A model generated the notes under the pieces. It was not told the origin of the DNA, did not search any database, and saw only the letters and a program-made list of their open reading frames with translations. Positions 6,815-7,696 of a stretch of DNA of 7,696 nt are shown piece after piece (within the stretch, counting starts at the first letter, position 1; the number at the start of each line of letters is the position of its first letter). The stretch is from Bacteroides sp. (GTDB lineage Bacteria; Bacteroidota; Bacteroidia; Bacteroidales; SM23-62): contig DAOUVF010000131.1 in NCBI GenBank assembly GCA_030667765.1, positions 1 to 7,696 of the forward strand, written 5' to 3'. Position numbers and translations under genes: made by a program.

Positions 6815-7339
6815 ATGAATTTACTCAAACACTACATTAAAAAGATATTTTCGCTTGCTAAGCGGGTTTCCCGGAAGTTTGCATCAAAGGAAGTCAGTGA
6901 TGAAACCATACAGAGGGAGCATGAAATAGCAGTAGAAACCTTGAAGAAGGGGGAAAACTTCATCCGGACAGCCCTCCTGCTAAGAAAAAACAACAGTGAA
7001 GAAAACGTGGTCCTCTCAATGATCTGCCAGGGTATTGAAAATATCCTGAAGGGGCTCCTCCTCTCCAAGGATTATGTACGGTATGAACCATTATTGCGCA
7101 GGAAATTCGGGAAAAACCTGTTGAAATTGTATTACAGGACAAGGAAAGAATACAAAATAAAAAACCTGGATGCAAGAGCTGTAAATGAAATACAAATCCT
7201 TGCCTACCTGTACAAAAATCAATTTCTGCATTACGGACATTTAATCAATCTCTTAAATGATGATAAGGCATTTGAGAGTGGTCACCTGCTGAGAAAGCTT
7301 TTCCAGATCCTGGCCTATGTAAAGAGGAAAATATACTGA
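6815..7339 (+). CDS. HEPN-like alpha-helical protein, function unknown
   Basis: A 174-residue, mostly helical, basic protein with no signal peptide, probably cytoplasmic. I do not recognise a named family, but the pattern resembles HEPN domains. A helix reads CQGIENILKGLLL (71-83), like the QAiEkllKAlL helix. KFGKNLLKLY (97-106) is like the kxgHdLxxL turn. The C-terminal YKNQFLHYG (133-141) sits where HEPN RNases carry R-x4-6-H: here it is Lys134-x4-His139, with the usual polar Asn after the first residue. If it is HEPN, Lys replaces the catalytic Arg, so it may be inactive or a non-nuclease binding module. The N-terminus (1-21) is amphipathic and basic. ATG 6815 is the first start after an in-frame TAA (6785), and a two-codon ATGAAATGA overlaps it. 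The gene is AT-rich compared with its neighbours. No nucleotidyltransferase (MNT) partner is present. The stop touches the convergent kinase stop. Confidence 0.6.
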   Translation: MNLLKHYIKKIFSLAKRVSRKFASKEVSDETIQREHEIAVETLKKGENFIRTALLLRKNNSEENVVLSMICQGIENILKGLLLSKDYVRYEPLLRRKFGKNLLKLYYRTRKEYKIKNLDARAVNEIQILAYLYKNQFLHYGHLINLLNDDKAFESGHLLRKLFQILAYVKRKIY

Positions 7340-7696
7340 TCAGGTATTGCGCCTTTTCGGTACTGTGAAGCTGAAAGTGCTGCCTTTCCCGGGGGAACTT
7401 TCCACGCTAAGTTCTCCACCGTTTTTTTTCACAAATTCGCGGCAGAGGATAAGACCGAATCCTGTACCCAGTTCATTATTGGTGCCCGGACGGGATACCT
7501 TTTTATCAATATTGAACAAATTGGTAACCTGCTCCTCATCCATTCCCACACCGGTGTCCTCCACACCAAACTGAATGACCTCATCCTGAACCTGTGCAGA
7601 TATGCTGATCTTTCCCCCGTACGGGGTATACTTGACGGCATTGGACACAAGGTTTCGGAGGACTGTTTCGAACATCCGGCTGTCAGCATACACAAT
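7340..7696 (-). CDS. sensor histidine kinase, C-terminal ATPase part (5' end off the window)
   Basis: The 118 residues visible form the end of a histidine kinase catalytic domain: N-box RNLVSNAVKYT, then TPYGGK, G1 DTGVGM, the conserved SRPGTNNE loop, G2 GTGFGL, and the closing SSPGKGSTFSFTVP. The frame stays open to the right edge, so the His-containing domain and any sensor region lie beyond it. GTG at 7691-7693 lies inside the domain and is not a real start. The segment aligns without gaps to residues 372-483 of the kinase at 2717-4198, with about 49 of 112 positions identical by hand count, so the two are paralogues. The TGA stop (complement of 7340-7342) directly abuts the stop of the HEPN-like gene. 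Partner regulator and signal are unknown. Confidence 0.92.
   Translation of the reverse strand: MVYADSRMFETVLRNLVSNAVKYTPYGGKISISAQVQDEVIQFGVEDTGVGMDEEQVTNLFNIDKKVSRPGTNNELGTGFGLILCREFVKKNGGELSVESSPGKGSTFSFTVPKRRNT

Noticed and set aside
6815..7339. A HepT/MntA toxin-antitoxin module
   Set aside because: The HepT motif R-x4-H-x-Y is not matched (here K-x4-H-Y-G), and no nucleotidyltransferase gene is adjacent: the neighbours are a permease and a kinase.
7429..7695. An 88-codon minus-strand frame over the second kinase
   Set aside because: It is out of frame with the kinase ATPase motifs, which are intact in the 7340-7696 frame.

Overview
The window looks like a piece of a Bacteroidota chromosome, most likely from an environmental or marine-type lineage. 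The evidence is a small lipoprotein of the DUF6452 type, an approximately 790-residue FtsX/MacB permease with an internally duplicated core, histidine kinases of the style common in this phylum, start codons without clear Shine-Dalgarno sequences, and a promoter candidate resembling the TTTG / TAnnTTTG pattern. I see no tRNA, rRNA, CRISPR array, insertion sequence or integrase.

Layout, left to right. A DUF6452-like lipoprotein (13-474, minus) is separated by a 182-base divergent gap from a Sad/YneI-type succinate-semialdehyde dehydrogenase (657-2021, plus). The dehydrogenase converges, across only 30 bases, on a minus-strand two-gene operon. That operon runs from a membrane sensor histidine kinase (2717-4198) into leucyl/phenylalanyl-tRNA--protein transferase, aat (2052-2720), with a 4-base ATGA stop/start overlap. 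Across a 139-base AT-rich divergent gap lies the duplicated ABC permease (4338-6713, plus). A 101-base gap follows, then a 174-residue protein with a HEPN-like pattern (6815-7339, plus). This is AT-richer than its neighbours. It converges with no intervening base on the 3' end of a second histidine kinase (7340 to the right edge, minus), whose 5' part lies outside the window.

The dehydrogenase and aat are ordinary enzymes. The two kinases are paralogues: their ATPase ends align without gaps. They bracket the permease and the HEPN-like gene, but no response regulator, ABC ATPase or nucleotidyltransferase partner is visible. A permease divergent from a kinase with very short external loops is compatible with envelope-stress sensing and export, but this is inference. 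The least explained items are the HEPN-like protein with Lys in place of the usual catalytic Arg, the abutting stop codons at its end, and the coupling of aat to a histidine kinase. I do not see a complete, clearly new multi-gene system.
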